Assembly (NCBI GenBank): GCA_041399085.1
Contig: JAWKTM010000112.1
Coordinates: 1 to 11,775, forward strand
DNA length: 11,775 nt
Direction: 5' to 3'
Origin: JAWKTM01 sp041399085
Lineage (GTDB): Bacteria > Planctomycetota > Planctomycetia > Pirellulales > Pirellulaceae
This document shows, in pieces, positions 1-7,444 of the stretch; the first letter of the stretch is position 1; each line of letters begins with the position of its first letter. The translations under genes were made by a program, and so were the position numbers. The notes beneath the pieces were generated by a model that saw only the letters and a list, made by a program, of their open reading frames with translations, searched no databases and had not been told where the DNA came from.

Positions 1-115
1 GGGGTGGGTTGACGTACAATCGGCGAATTCGATTCGGTTCGATTCTTGTGCGTCGCGCCGCCTCTGGGTGGCGAGGGCTTGTCTGTTCCGCTGGTCTGCT
101 TACACGCGAGTCCGC

Positions 116-1303
116 ATGACTTGGTTTCGCCTGCGATATTCCATTGGGCACGAAGGCTGGTCGTATCTGTTGATGATCGTCTTCGTGCTAGTGGGGGCTG
201 TGTTTCGCGACGTCAATCTGTTGATCTTGTTGGTCGGCATGATGGCTGGGCCGTTCTTGATGAACTGGCGGCTGGCCACGCTGGTCGTGCGGCGGATGCA
301 CGTGCGTCGGCAGGTGGCCGAGCGGGTTTGTGCTGGCGATTTGCTGAACGTGGAACTGGCGGCCGCTTGTCCGCGGATGCCGTTTCAGTTGTGGGCCGTC
401 GCGGTAGCCGATCGCGTGGCGCCGGTCGATGAAACGCGTGACGACGAGCCGGCGCGGGTAACGACGCTGATGACCAACGTGCCTCGCGACGGCGTGGGGC
501 ATGCTTCGTATCGCTGTTTGTTGACTCGACGCGGCCGATACCGATTTGGACCGCTGACCGTTTCAACGCGATTTCCGTTCGGGCTGGTGCGAGCGTCGCG
601 GCGCATTGACACGCCGGGCGAGCTGTTGGTTTGTCCGCGGCTGGGGCGGTTGACGGCGACGTTTTCCGAAGCCGTGGAATCCGAGCGAGCCGGTTCCCGT
701 CAGGCTCAACCGCGACGCGGTTTCGTCGACGGCGATTATTACGCTTTGCGGGATTGGCGTAGCGGCGACAGCCAACGCTGGATTCATTGGCGGACGACGG
801 CCAAACGTGACGAGCTGACCGTTCGCGAATTCGAGGAACAACGGCACCGCGACGTGGCGATGTTGGTCGACTTGTGGCAGCCCGAGCGGCCGAGCGAATC
901 GGTGCGGGGGCGAGTCGAGCTGGCGTTGAGTTTTGCGGCCACCGTGGTCTCGGACGTTTGCCGTCGGGGGGCGAGGCAGTTCGCGTTGGCCTTATGCGGT
1001 GACGAATCGCACGTGGCCAGCGGGCCGACTTCGATGTTGATGGCTCAGGAGTTTTTGGACCGCATGGCCGTGGTCCGCGGCAGCGACGAACCGGATTGGG
1101 AAACGGCGCTCGGCCAGTTGCTGGCCCAGCTTCGTCGCGACAGCCGGATTATTGTGGTTACGACCAGCACGAAACGGATGGAACGCCTGCGAACCCAAGC
1201 GGTCCAATCGGCCGGCGATCGTCGCGTGCAAGCGTTGATTCGCGACGCGTTGTGGTTGGATGTGTCGTCGCCCGAATTCGCTCGCTATTTTCTAGTGGAT
1301 TGA
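116..1303 (+). CDS. DUF58 domain-containing membrane-anchored protein
   Basis: This gene encodes a DUF58 family protein, usually found beside MoxR-type ATPases and membrane transglutaminases; its biochemical role is not firmly known. The family signature is clear near residues 205-230 of the protein read from ATG 116: DGDYYALRDW, then SGDSQRWIHWRTTAK, followed by a 'LTVREFEEQ' stretch and a von Willebrand A-like C-terminal part with the strand 'DVAMLVDLW'. Two closely spaced hydrophobic segments, about residues 16-50, anchor the N-terminus, so most of the protein probably faces the cytoplasm. ATG 116 is preferred because the hydrophobic anchor follows it directly. An in-frame GTG at 68 would add 16 residues, and neither start has a strong ribosome binding site. 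The stop lies 3 nt before the transglutaminase start, so the two are very likely co-transcribed. The family call is firm; the start is not. Confidence 0.9.
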   Translation: MTWFRLRYSIGHEGWSYLLMIVFVLVGAVFRDVNLLILLVGMMAGPFLMNWRLATLVVRRMHVRRQVAERVCAGDLLNVELAAACPRMPFQLWAVAVADRVAPVDETRDDEPARVTTLMTNVPRDGVGHASYRCLLTRRGRYRFGPLTVSTRFPFGLVRASRRIDTPGELLVCPRLGRLTATFSEAVESERAGSRQAQPRRGFVDGDYYALRDWRSGDSQRWIHWRTTAKRDELTVREFEEQRHRDVAMLVDLWQPERPSESVRGRVELALSFAATVVSDVCRRGARQFALALCGDESHVASGPTSMLMAQEFLDRMAVVRGSDEPDWETALGQLLAQLRRDSRIIVVTTSTKRMERLRTQAVQSAGDRRVQALIRDALWLDVSSPEFARYFLVD

Positions 1304-1306
1304 TTC

Positions 1307-3817
1307 ATGGAAGCTGTTCCCGTTGCCGTGCGCGAAGCGCGGGGCGAAGCCGAACGTTGGTTGCAGGTGGCGATTCGCATTCTGGCGGTACAGGGCGCGA
1401 TCGTGCTGGGCGTTACGCAAGGCGACCCGACGCTGCCGATCCTCAGCCTGTTCGCTTGCGTCACGTCGTACTTTTTCACCGATTGCTGGGGCTGGTTTCA
1501 CCTGAATCGCTATGTCGGCTATGTGGCGATGATCGCGGCCGCCGCCACGTCGTTGGGCGACTTCCTGAATTTCGACAGCTATCGGCAACTGACGGCCATC
1601 TCCAGCTTGCTGGTCTACGTGCAGATCGTGCTGTTTTATCAACGGAAGCAGCCGCGCGTGTATGAACAGATCGGCATCTTCTGCGCGTTGCAGATCATTG
1701 TCGGTGCGTTGTTGTCGACGCACATGATGTTCGCGCCGCTGGTGATCGCGTATCTGTTCGTGGCGCTGATCGCGTTGGCTTCGTTCGCTCGATATCGCGA
1801 GCGGCTGATGATCGTGTCGCAGCGGACCAGCGTCACGGCGTCGGGCAAGCAGCTTGCCAATCTGGAGCTGGAGGATAACGCGCCGGCTTGGCGAAAGACG
1901 TTGGGAAAAGGCCCGGTAGCGTATTTCCCGTTGCCCGCGTTGGGCCGCGAGTCGGTGGAAGGCGACTGGCGTCACGCGGCCCAAGTGTTGTTGCTGGCCG
2001 CCGCGGCGTTGGCGTTCGCGTTGGTGTTCTTCTATCGAACTCCGCGACACGAATCGGCCGGCGGATCGGGCATGAATTTCGGCGGCGCGCAGGTCGGCTT
2101 CAACAAGAATCCGAACCTGATGGAGATGGGCCAGATGCTGCTGAGCGACCGGTTGGTGATGCGCGTGTGGTTTAACGAAGCGGGGACGAACGAGCCGGTG
2201 CGGTTGCAGGGCGAGCCGTATTTCCGCGGCGTGTCGCTGGAGCAGTATGAGTTCAACGCGCGCAACGGCGAGTGGACTTCGCGAATTCGTTCGGCGGCGA
2301 CCGGGCATATGCTGACCGAACCGCCGGCCGACGCGCCGTTGGTTCGGCAGAAGGTCGTGATGGAGCCGTCGCAACATGACGTGTTGTTCGCCGTGGCTCC
2401 GGCCTTCAACGTCCGGCAAACGCCCGACCAAGTGCGAATGTGGACCGGCAGCCGCCAGTTGTTTTGGGTCGACGACAACGATCCGATGCTGCGTCGCGGA
2501 AAGCTGACCTACACGGTCGGAACCACGGCGATCCGCTACGGCATGCAATCGTCGCTGGTGATGCACGAAGCGGGCAGCCGTGCCGGCGCGCTGGAGCTGA
2601 ATCGGCTAGAGAAGGATCGCATGCTGGAGTTCGATCCGACGCGGATGCCACGCTTGGCCGCCTTGGCCGAAGAGATTCTCGGGCGGCAAAACATCGACCG
2701 CTCGAATCGCGTGCTGGTGGCTCGCACGTTGCGAAATCATTTTCACGAACCGGGAACTTACACGTACACGCTGAATCTCGATATGCGCCGCGACCCGTCG
2801 ATGGACCCGATCGAGGCGTTCGTGGCGGAACATCGCCGCGGCCATTGTCAGTTCTTCGCCAGCGCTCTGGTGATGATGCTGCGCAGCCAGAACATCCCGG
2901 CTCGCCTGGTGATCGGCTATCGCAGCGACGAATACAACGACATGGGCAACTATTATCTGGTCCGCGAGAAGCACGCGCATGCTTGGGTGGAATGTTATCT
3001 GGAGCCGGAGCAAGTGCCGGACAGTGCGTTTATCGCGGGCGAACCGGGCGGCGGGGCATGGTTTCGGCTGGATCCGACCCCCGGTTCCGAAGAGACGGGT
3101 TCGGTCGCGATCAGCGACCCGACGCTGATGAACCGCGTCGGCAACGCATTGGATTATGCCCAGTTGTTGTGGCAAGACTACGTGCTGGGGCGAACGTCGG
3201 GGCGCGGCGAGCAGGTAGAACAGTTTCTGGACGATCTGCCCGAGGATGACGAACCAGACGAAGAGCAAACGGCATCGCTGTGGGAACGATTCGGACAACT
3301 GCTGGCTTGGATGCGCAGCTTGTTCAGCGAGCCGACTAGCACGACCGGGAACTTGCAGTTAGCGGCCTTTGCGTTGTTGATTTTGTCCTTGGCGATGGCA
3401 ATTACGCGGGCAAAGCAAGGAATCTTCGCCAAGATCGGTTGGCTGCTGGGCGGCGTTTCAGCGTGGCGAATCGCCGACAAAGCCGCGTCGAGTTTTACGC
3501 TCGCTTCGAGGGCGTTGATCGAAGCTAGCGCGCGGCGACGGCAGCCGAGTCAAACGCAAGCGCGAGTTCGTATCGCGTGTGACGGCGGCGCTCGGCGTCG
3601 AGCGGTCCGAGCAGTGGTCGCCGGTGGTCGAGCGGCTGACCGAGCTGTTCTATCAAGTTCGCTTTGGCGGCCACGAGTTGGATTCGTCCGAACAGCAATT
3701 CGTCGACCAGTCGTTGGCCGAGCTGGAGCTGTTGGCGAAGCACAAGCTGACCAAAGTCGCCTTTCGCTCCGCCAAAGTCGCCTTTCGCTCCGCGAAAGTA
3801 GCGAGCCAATCGCTTGA
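1307..3817 (+). CDS. TgpA-like membrane transglutaminase (3' end frameshifted)
   Basis: A polytopic membrane protein with a transglutaminase-like cysteine domain, of the TgpA/DUF3488 type. The N-terminal ~165 residues hold about five to six hydrophobic segments, and another lies near 227-245. A long soluble region follows and carries the catalytic core: Cys514 in GHCQFFASAL, His558 in HAHAWVECYL and Asp589 in WFRLDPTPG, the usual Cys-His-Asp triad, with 'IPARLVIGYRSDEYN' between them. A last membrane segment spans about 683-705. This topology normally places the catalytic domain outside the cytoplasmic membrane; the substrate is unknown. It follows the DUF58 gene by 3 nt. The frame stays open to 3817, but from about 3475 on the translation no longer looks authentic. 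The real C-terminal domain continues in other frames, ending at 3866. The last ~100 residues of this frame, ending SRLSLRESSEPIA, are therefore probably spurious and partly repeat-derived. Confidence 0.88.
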   Translation: MEAVPVAVREARGEAERWLQVAIRILAVQGAIVLGVTQGDPTLPILSLFACVTSYFFTDCWGWFHLNRYVGYVAMIAAAATSLGDFLNFDSYRQLTAISSLLVYVQIVLFYQRKQPRVYEQIGIFCALQIIVGALLSTHMMFAPLVIAYLFVALIALASFARYRERLMIVSQRTSVTASGKQLANLELEDNAPAWRKTLGKGPVAYFPLPALGRESVEGDWRHAAQVLLLAAAALAFALVFFYRTPRHESAGGSGMNFGGAQVGFNKNPNLMEMGQMLLSDRLVMRVWFNEAGTNEPVRLQGEPYFRGVSLEQYEFNARNGEWTSRIRSAATGHMLTEPPADAPLVRQKVVMEPSQHDVLFAVAPAFNVRQTPDQVRMWTGSRQLFWVDDNDPMLRRGKLTYTVGTTAIRYGMQSSLVMHEAGSRAGALELNRLEKDRMLEFDPTRMPRLAALAEEILGRQNIDRSNRVLVARTLRNHFHEPGTYTYTLNLDMRRDPSMDPIEAFVAEHRRGHCQFFASALVMMLRSQNIPARLVIGYRSDEYNDMGNYYLVREKHAHAWVECYLEPEQVPDSAFIAGEPGGGAWFRLDPTPGSEETGSVAISDPTLMNRVGNALDYAQLLWQDYVLGRTSGRGEQVEQFLDDLPEDDEPDEEQTASLWERFGQLLAWMRSLFSEPTSTTGNLQLAAFALLILSLAMAITRAKQGIFAKIGWLLGGVSAWRIADKAASSFTLASRALIEASARRRQPSQTQARVRIACDGGARRRAVRAVVAGGRAADRAVLSSSLWRPRVGFVRTAIRRPVVGRAGAVGEAQADQSRLSLRQSRLSLRESSEPIA

Positions 3818-3866
3818 GACCGGCCCCAAAACAAGGCCCCGATTTGTCACTCAATCGCGTGCCTAA
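3480..3866 (+). pseudogene. Displaced C-terminal domain (DUF4129-like) of the transglutaminase
   Basis: Three fragments in three frames join into one plausible C-terminal cytoplasmic domain of the TgpA-like protein. SRVEFYARFE is read in the frame of 3481. ALIEASARRRQPSQTQ follows in the frame of the main gene, after one extra base near 3511. REFVSRVTAALGV starts at 3561, after one extra base at about 3560, and runs through 'LTELFYQVRFGGHEL' to a stop at 3864-3866. The pattern 'VEFY...E', 'SQTQREF' and 'FYxVRFGG' matches what I know of DUF4129-like tails of these proteins. The last ~37 residues (KVAFRSAKVAFRSAKVA onward) are translated repeat. Either the gene is damaged or the sequence has indel errors here. 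Joining the fragments is inference; the fragments themselves are visible. Confidence 0.6.
3751..3792. repeat. Two perfect tandem copies of a 21-bp unit
   Basis: Positions 3751-3771 and 3772-3792 are identical 21-base units containing GTCGCCTTTCGCTCCG. A third, diverging start follows at 3793 (CGAAAGTAGCG). The core TTTCGC-TCC-GCGAAA at 3783-3797 is a perfect 6-bp inverted repeat with a 3-base loop. The unit length is a multiple of three, so the copies keep the frame open and appear as 'KVAFRSA' or 'SRLSLRQ' peptides in the overlapping frames. The array sits at the very end of the transglutaminase gene. Confidence 0.9.
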
Positions 3867-3947
3867 CAGGCCGCACGCATTGGAGCGCGGGCCGATGGCC
3901 GCGCGGTTAAACAACGAGATTATTTCGGACACTTCCTACGTCAGCGA
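3798..3947. repeat. 150-bp intergenic element, copy 1
   Basis: This 150-base stretch recurs at 4007-4156, with about a dozen differences. It starts at GTAGCGAGCCAATCGCTTGA and ends at ACGTCAGCGA. Visible internal structure: the inverted pair GCGTGC/GCACGC flanking CTAACAGGCC; a near-palindrome GCGCGGGCC-GAT-GGCCGCGC at about 3885-3904; and the bounding heptamers GCCTAAC (3861-3867) and GTTAAAC (3906-3912). No convincing protein is encoded on either strand, although short open frames cross it. It overlaps the frameshifted end of the transglutaminase gene, whose alternative stop lies inside it. Confidence 0.9.
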
Positions 3948-4005
3948 AGTCGTTTTTCGTTCCGCCGTAGTCGCCTTTCGCTCCGCCAAAGTCGCCTGCT
4001 CCGCG
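3946..4005. repeat. Degenerate 21-bp minisatellite units between the two 150-bp copies
   Basis: Three imperfect copies of the 21-base unit seen at 3751-3792 occupy this stretch: 3946-3966 (with CGTTTTTCGTTCCG, several substitutions), 3967-3987 (TAGTCGCCTTTCGCTCCG) and 3988-4005 (an 18-base copy with three bases missing, GTCGCCTGCTCCGCG). They separate the two 150-bp element copies, so each long copy is preceded by minisatellite units. The whole composite (units plus 150-bp element) therefore appears duplicated. Confidence 0.8.
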
Positions 4006-4006
4006 A

Positions 4007-4156
4007 GTAGCGAGCCAATCGCTTGAGACCGGCCCCAAAACAAGGCCCTGATTTGTCGCTCAACCGCGTGCCTAACAGGCCGCACGTATTGGATGCGCGG
4101 CCGATGGTCGCGGCGGTTAAACAACGAGATTATTTCGGACACTTCCACGTCAGCGA
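4007..4156. repeat. 150-bp intergenic element, copy 2
   Basis: This is the second copy, offset 209 bases from the first. It keeps GCCTAAC (4070-4076) and GTTAAAC (4116-4122) and a hairpin GCGCGGCC-GAT-GGTCGCGG in the same place, where several changes fall in the stem. Its right end overlaps the 3' end of the oxidoreductase gene on the minus strand: the stop codon and the last several residues (about SLTWKCPK) are element sequence. Compared with copy 1, one base is missing in the TTCCTACG/TTCCACG part. Confidence 0.9.
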
Positions 4157-5173
4157 AAACGATCGCCAAGCATGAGCCGACTCTTCCGCGGCCAAGCATA
4201 GATAGGTCGACCAGCGGCCGTTCGCGCCCCGTGCAGGAGGCCGTTCGTCGCGTATCGCTTCCGCGACGGCTTCGATTTCTTCCGCCAGTTCGAGCAACTC
4301 ACCGGCCGGTTTGTCCAGCGTCACTTCATGCACTTGGTCGCCCAAACCGTAACGCAACCCAAACGTCGGCCGTTCGCTGCGCGCGTCGGCGGCGCTCCAC
4401 CACGCCCAGATCGTCCCCTCGCTGCCGCTGATTTTGGCCGTTTGATGATGTCCGAACGCGGCCAGCGTTTGCGAGACGACGGCATAGGCTCCGCCCGTGA
4501 AGTTCACGACGGCCGAGAAATTATCGGTCAGCTCGGGCCGAGCCGCGTCGCGCGAATTCGCGCGGGCGTAGACGCTGATCGGCTCGCCGCCGTCGTTCAG
4601 ATACCAACGAGCCAAATCGAAAAAGTGAATCGGCTCTTCCAAAATCCAACTCCCCACGCGATCGACATCGTATCGCCAGCCCTCGGAGCCTTGCCGATAC
4701 GGAAACCGAGACAGCTCGATCAATGCATGCAGCGGCCGGCCGATCGCTCCGTCGTCAATCAATTGCCGCACGCCTCCCCACAGCGACGACAAACGTAGCT
4801 CATGTCCCACGGCCAAAGTCCGCTGGCCTTGCTCGGCCAATTCGATCAACGCATCGCAATCGGCGACGGACAACGCCATCGGCTTTTCCAACAACACATG
4901 CTTGCCCGCCGCCAGAGCGTCGCGGGCCACTTGGAAATGCAACCGATTCGGGACCACGATGCTCACGGCGTCGATATCCGAACGGTCGAGCAGCCGGCGA
5001 TAATCGTCCATCACGTCCACCGACGGATGATCTGCCGCGGCCGTTTGTTGGCTGCTTGGCGACTTCACGGCGATGGCCGCCAGCCGCGCGTTCGACGCTC
5101 GCGCGATCGCCGCCGCATGATGTTTTCCGAATAACCCGTAACCAATTAATCCAAATCGAACTGGTTCGCTCAT
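4130..5173 (-). CDS. Gfo/Idh/MocA family NAD(P)-dependent oxidoreductase
   Basis: This 347-residue protein is of usual length for the family of sugar and inositol dehydrogenases. It opens with a Rossmann NAD(P)-binding motif (FGLIGYGLFGKHH, residues 7-19). It has the diagnostic EKP motif with the catalytic-type lysine at 97 (LLEKPMALS) and a C-terminal alpha/beta domain with His183 in EEPIHFFDLARWYL. In many members the stretch before this His reads DxGxH; here it reads EEPIH. No signal peptide is visible, so it is probably cytoplasmic. It lies 76 bp downstream of the pectate lyase on the same strand and may be the last gene of that operon. The substrate cannot be told from sequence; a sugar or uronate derivative is likely from context. 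The last residues and the stop lie in repeat copy 2, so the natural C-terminus may have been replaced. Confidence 0.92.
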   Translation of the reverse strand: MSEPVRFGLIGYGLFGKHHAAAIARASNARLAAIAVKSPSSQQTAAADHPSVDVMDDYRRLLDRSDIDAVSIVVPNRLHFQVARDALAAGKHVLLEKPMALSVADCDALIELAEQGQRTLAVGHELRLSSLWGGVRQLIDDGAIGRPLHALIELSRFPYRQGSEGWRYDVDRVGSWILEEPIHFFDLARWYLNDGGEPISVYARANSRDAARPELTDNFSAVVNFTGGAYAVVSQTLAAFGHHQTAKISGSEGTIWAWWSAADARSERPTFGLRYGLGDQVHEVTLDKPAGELLELAEEIEAVAEAIRDERPPARGANGRWSTYLCLAAEESAHAWRSFSLTWKCPK

Positions 5174-5249
5174 GACCTACCGAAGATGACAAAAGAATGA
5201 GATGCGCAAAGAATGTGAGAAGGGAACCGGACCGCCAAGCCGCAAAGGC

Positions 5250-6695
5250 TCACGGCTTCAAAAATCGGCTAAGCGTCTCCAGGTTGTCGCTAAACAACTG
5301 GCTGCTCAAGTAGCGATCGCCGACGGCAAACTTGGGCTGACCAATCAGCCGCTCGCCGTCATGGACACTCATCCAACGACCCTGGTCATCGAGGTCGGCA
5401 ATGATGGTTCGCACTTGTTGTTCAAGTGCCGACTGACTCAATTCCGGCGTTGTGCGATCGCCGGCTCGGCACCGTTCATACGCGGCCGCGAGCTCGTCCA
5501 AACGCGAAACGATCTTCCAACCGTAATGGTCCGGCAGGTTTCGATCGTCGTGCGTCAGATAGTAGTCGCGGCCATTGCGATTCATATACAGCGGCTTATT
5601 CGTCTGCAATTCGTAGTACCGAGCCAGTCGGCCGTCGTCCAGCAGCGATTTGCGCAGATAGGCCAACGCGGCTGGAATCGGTTGCAGGTACTTCTCGTCG
5701 CCGGTAACTCGATAGATCGTCATCAACGTTTCGATGGCGTCCTGCGACTCGCCGCCCGTGACCGCCGGCGGCTCGAAGCGGCGGGCCCAAATCGGCTGCA
5801 TCGCGTAGTTGTACTGTTGGGCCCACGCCGGTTGCGGTTCCGGCAATTGGGCCAGAATCAGGAAGTCGCCGAGCCGCTTGGCCGCGTCCGCACAAGGCTT
5901 GTCGCGATAGATCTTGGCGGCGTCGATCAATGTCGTCGCGACCGTTCCGGCCAGACCATCGTTCAGCGTGTACATCGTCCAGTACTCTTTGATCCGGCCT
6001 TCGGTGCGCCAGTCGTACTCGGGAAAGTTCGCCTTGACGATCGGCTGCGGTTCGACCGGCCCGGTCCAGACTTGGGGAAAGCCGCCGTTGGGAAACTGAG
6101 CGGCCAGCAACGCGTCCAGGGCGATCCGAGCCGCTTCGTGGATCTCCGCGTGGCGGAACTCGTGAGCCCGATCGACATGCATTAGCAACCGCAATGCGCC
6201 TTGTGTGATGCCGTCGTCAAGCGTCGAATTGTTTTTGCCTTTGCCGCGTCCGTTGCGATACTGAGCCACATCATCGCCGCGCGGGTTGAAATCGACGCTG
6301 TTTGTCCAGCCGCCGGATTCAAGCTGGCCGTATACGAGCGCCAACGCCGCGTCGGTGGCGGCGTCCAGATAGAATTGGTCGCCGGTCGCTTCATAAGCTC
6401 GCAAGAACGCCAGCCCGACCGTGGGCGTGCCGGGCGGTTGCACCCAGATCTGATCCACGGTGGCCAAGCCCTCGCCCCATCGCGTCTTTAGATCGGGCGT
6501 GTAGTGATAGACGTAACCGCCATGCGTGGCGACCTGCGTGCGATAGTAGGTCGCCGCGCGACGCATCGTCTGTTTCGCCCGAGCCGCCAGATCGGTCGGC
6601 GGATCGGCCGCGGGCAATGGGCTCGTCGGCACAAGCTGGCTCGCAACGAGGCCCAGGAGCATGACCGCTCCCCAATAGTTTCGGTGGCAAGTCAT
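5250..6695 (-). CDS. Secreted pectate lyase, PL10-like (Pec_lyase family)
   Basis: This 481-residue protein is predicted to cleave polygalacturonate (pectate) by beta-elimination outside the cytoplasm. The N-terminus is a signal peptide: a hydrophobic run VMLLGLVASQLV, then a likely cleavage after SPLPA near residue 29. The rest is an alpha-helical toroid-like body with the landmarks I associate with PL10 enzymes: FPNGGFPQVW at about 201-210, a YTLNDGLAG stretch at 242-250, PAWAQQYNYAMQPIWARRFE at 289-308 followed by GGESQDAI, and RYYELQTNKPLYMNRNGR at 359-376. It starts 35 bp after the stop of the DUF1080 gene on the same strand and precedes the oxidoreductase, which suggests one operon for a plant or algal polysaccharide. 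No strong ribosome binding site is seen before the ATG. Family assignment is good; true substrate specificity is inferred. Confidence 0.87.
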   Translation of the reverse strand: MTCHRNYWGAVMLLGLVASQLVPTSPLPAADPPTDLAARAKQTMRRAATYYRTQVATHGGYVYHYTPDLKTRWGEGLATVDQIWVQPPGTPTVGLAFLRAYEATGDQFYLDAATDAALALVYGQLESGGWTNSVDFNPRGDDVAQYRNGRGKGKNNSTLDDGITQGALRLLMHVDRAHEFRHAEIHEAARIALDALLAAQFPNGGFPQVWTGPVEPQPIVKANFPEYDWRTEGRIKEYWTMYTLNDGLAGTVATTLIDAAKIYRDKPCADAAKRLGDFLILAQLPEPQPAWAQQYNYAMQPIWARRFEPPAVTGGESQDAIETLMTIYRVTGDEKYLQPIPAALAYLRKSLLDDGRLARYYELQTNKPLYMNRNGRDYYLTHDDRNLPDHYGWKIVSRLDELAAAYERCRAGDRTTPELSQSALEQQVRTIIADLDDQGRWMSVHDGERLIGQPKFAVGDRYLSSQLFSDNLETLSRFLKP

Positions 6696-6730
6696 GCTGC
6701 TGGTTCTCTCATATTGCGAGTCGGTCGGAC

Positions 6731-7444
6731 TTATTTCTCAACAACCCAGACGTTGCGGAACACAACCGGATTGCCGTGATCTTGCAGGAACAACGCATCG
6801 GGGCCGGGGCCTTCGGCGCGTCGGCCCGGTGTGCCGTGAGCCAATTCCTGATCGTCGTGAATCACCACGCCGTTGTGCTTGATCGTGATGCGACCGTTCT
6901 TCACCTTCTTGCCGCTTTCGTCGTATCGTGCCGCCGTGAAGTCGATATCGTAGGTCTGCCAAGCGAGCGGCGGCAAACACATGTTGACGATCGGGCGATT
7001 GATGCTGTAGATGCCGCCGCATTCATTGTCCTTGCCTTCCAAGCCAAACGAATCGAGCACCTGAACCTCATAGCGGCTTTGCACATACACGCCGCTATTG
7101 CCGCGACCTTGGCCTCGCGCGGCGGGCATGTACGGCGTGCGAAATTCGATGTGCAGCGTGTGATCGCCAAACTTCTGCTTGGTTTCGCAGTTGGTCGCGC
7201 CCAGCCATTTGCCTTCCACCAGCTTGCCGTTGTTCCAGTGATCGACCGACGATCCGTCGAACAACACGATCGCGCTCTTCGGCGGCTCGGCGCCCAGCGT
7301 CGGGCTCTTGCGTTCGACTTTGTCCAGCGCTCCGAGCATCGTGCCTTCGTGCGACACGTGCAGCTTGCCGCCCGAGATCTCGACCGTGCTCTCGTCCGAC
7401 TTGAAGACCGCCTTCTCGCCATCCAACGCGCCGCTGTACTTCAT
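6731..7444 (-). CDS. DUF1080 protein (3-keto-disaccharide hydrolase-like domain), intact 3' portion
   Basis: The intact frame encodes 237 residues ending in a typical DUF1080 jelly-roll domain: SAIVLFDGSSVDHWNNG (57-73), FGDHTLHIEFRTPYMP (92-107), GRGNSGVYVQSRYEVQVLDS (113-132), ECGGIYSI (141-148), WQTYDIDF (162-169) and the final NPVVFRNVWVVE. Some family members hydrolyse 3-keto-glycosides made by Gfo/Idh/MocA dehydrogenases, and one such dehydrogenase lies downstream in the same set. The ATG used here (7444) is internal. The preceding residues, HGWSRSDE, read on in the same frame, and further protein-like sequence and a signal peptide lie upstream to 7714 in other frames. The complete protein would be about 325 residues and exported. 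The pectate lyase starts 35 bp downstream. The domain call is firm; the start is not. Confidence 0.88.
   Translation of the reverse strand: MKYSGALDGEKAVFKSDESTVEISGGKLHVSHEGTMLGALDKVERKSPTLGAEPPKSAIVLFDGSSVDHWNNGKLVEGKWLGATNCETKQKFGDHTLHIEFRTPYMPAARGQGRGNSGVYVQSRYEVQVLDSFGLEGKDNECGGIYSINRPIVNMCLPPLAWQTYDIDFTAARYDESGKKVKNGRITIKHNGVVIHDDQELAHGTPGRRAEGPGPDALFLQDHGNPVVFRNVWVVEK

Noticed and set aside
1..67. Possible end of an upstream gene (TGA at 10-12 in the frame of base 1), perhaps a MoxR ATPase.
   Set aside because: Only three codons are in view; the MoxR idea comes from usual gene order and not from this sequence.
1292..2566. Long open frame of 424 codons on the minus strand inside the transglutaminase gene.
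   Set aside because: It is rich in His, Arg and Gln, as expected for the complement of GC-rich coding DNA. The plus frame carries the catalytic triad and membrane segments.
3757..4010. Repeat array considered as a CRISPR.
   Set aside because: Units are 21 bases, directly adjoining without spacers, and degenerate; no cas genes are present.
3525..4199. Minus-strand open frames sharing the peptide SEIISLFNR.
   Set aside because: The shared peptide comes from the two copies of the 150-bp repeat. The rest is antisense to the transglutaminase end and to minisatellite units.
5236..5259. Inverted repeat AAGCCG/CGGCTT at the pectate lyase stop, as a terminator.
   Set aside because: The stem is 6 bp with a 10-base loop, overlaps the stop codon and has no T-run; a further co-directional gene follows.
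5202..6185. Plus-strand open frame of 327 codons opposite the pectate lyase.
   Set aside because: Antisense shadow. The minus frame has a signal peptide and PL10-like motifs, while this frame has no recognisable domain.
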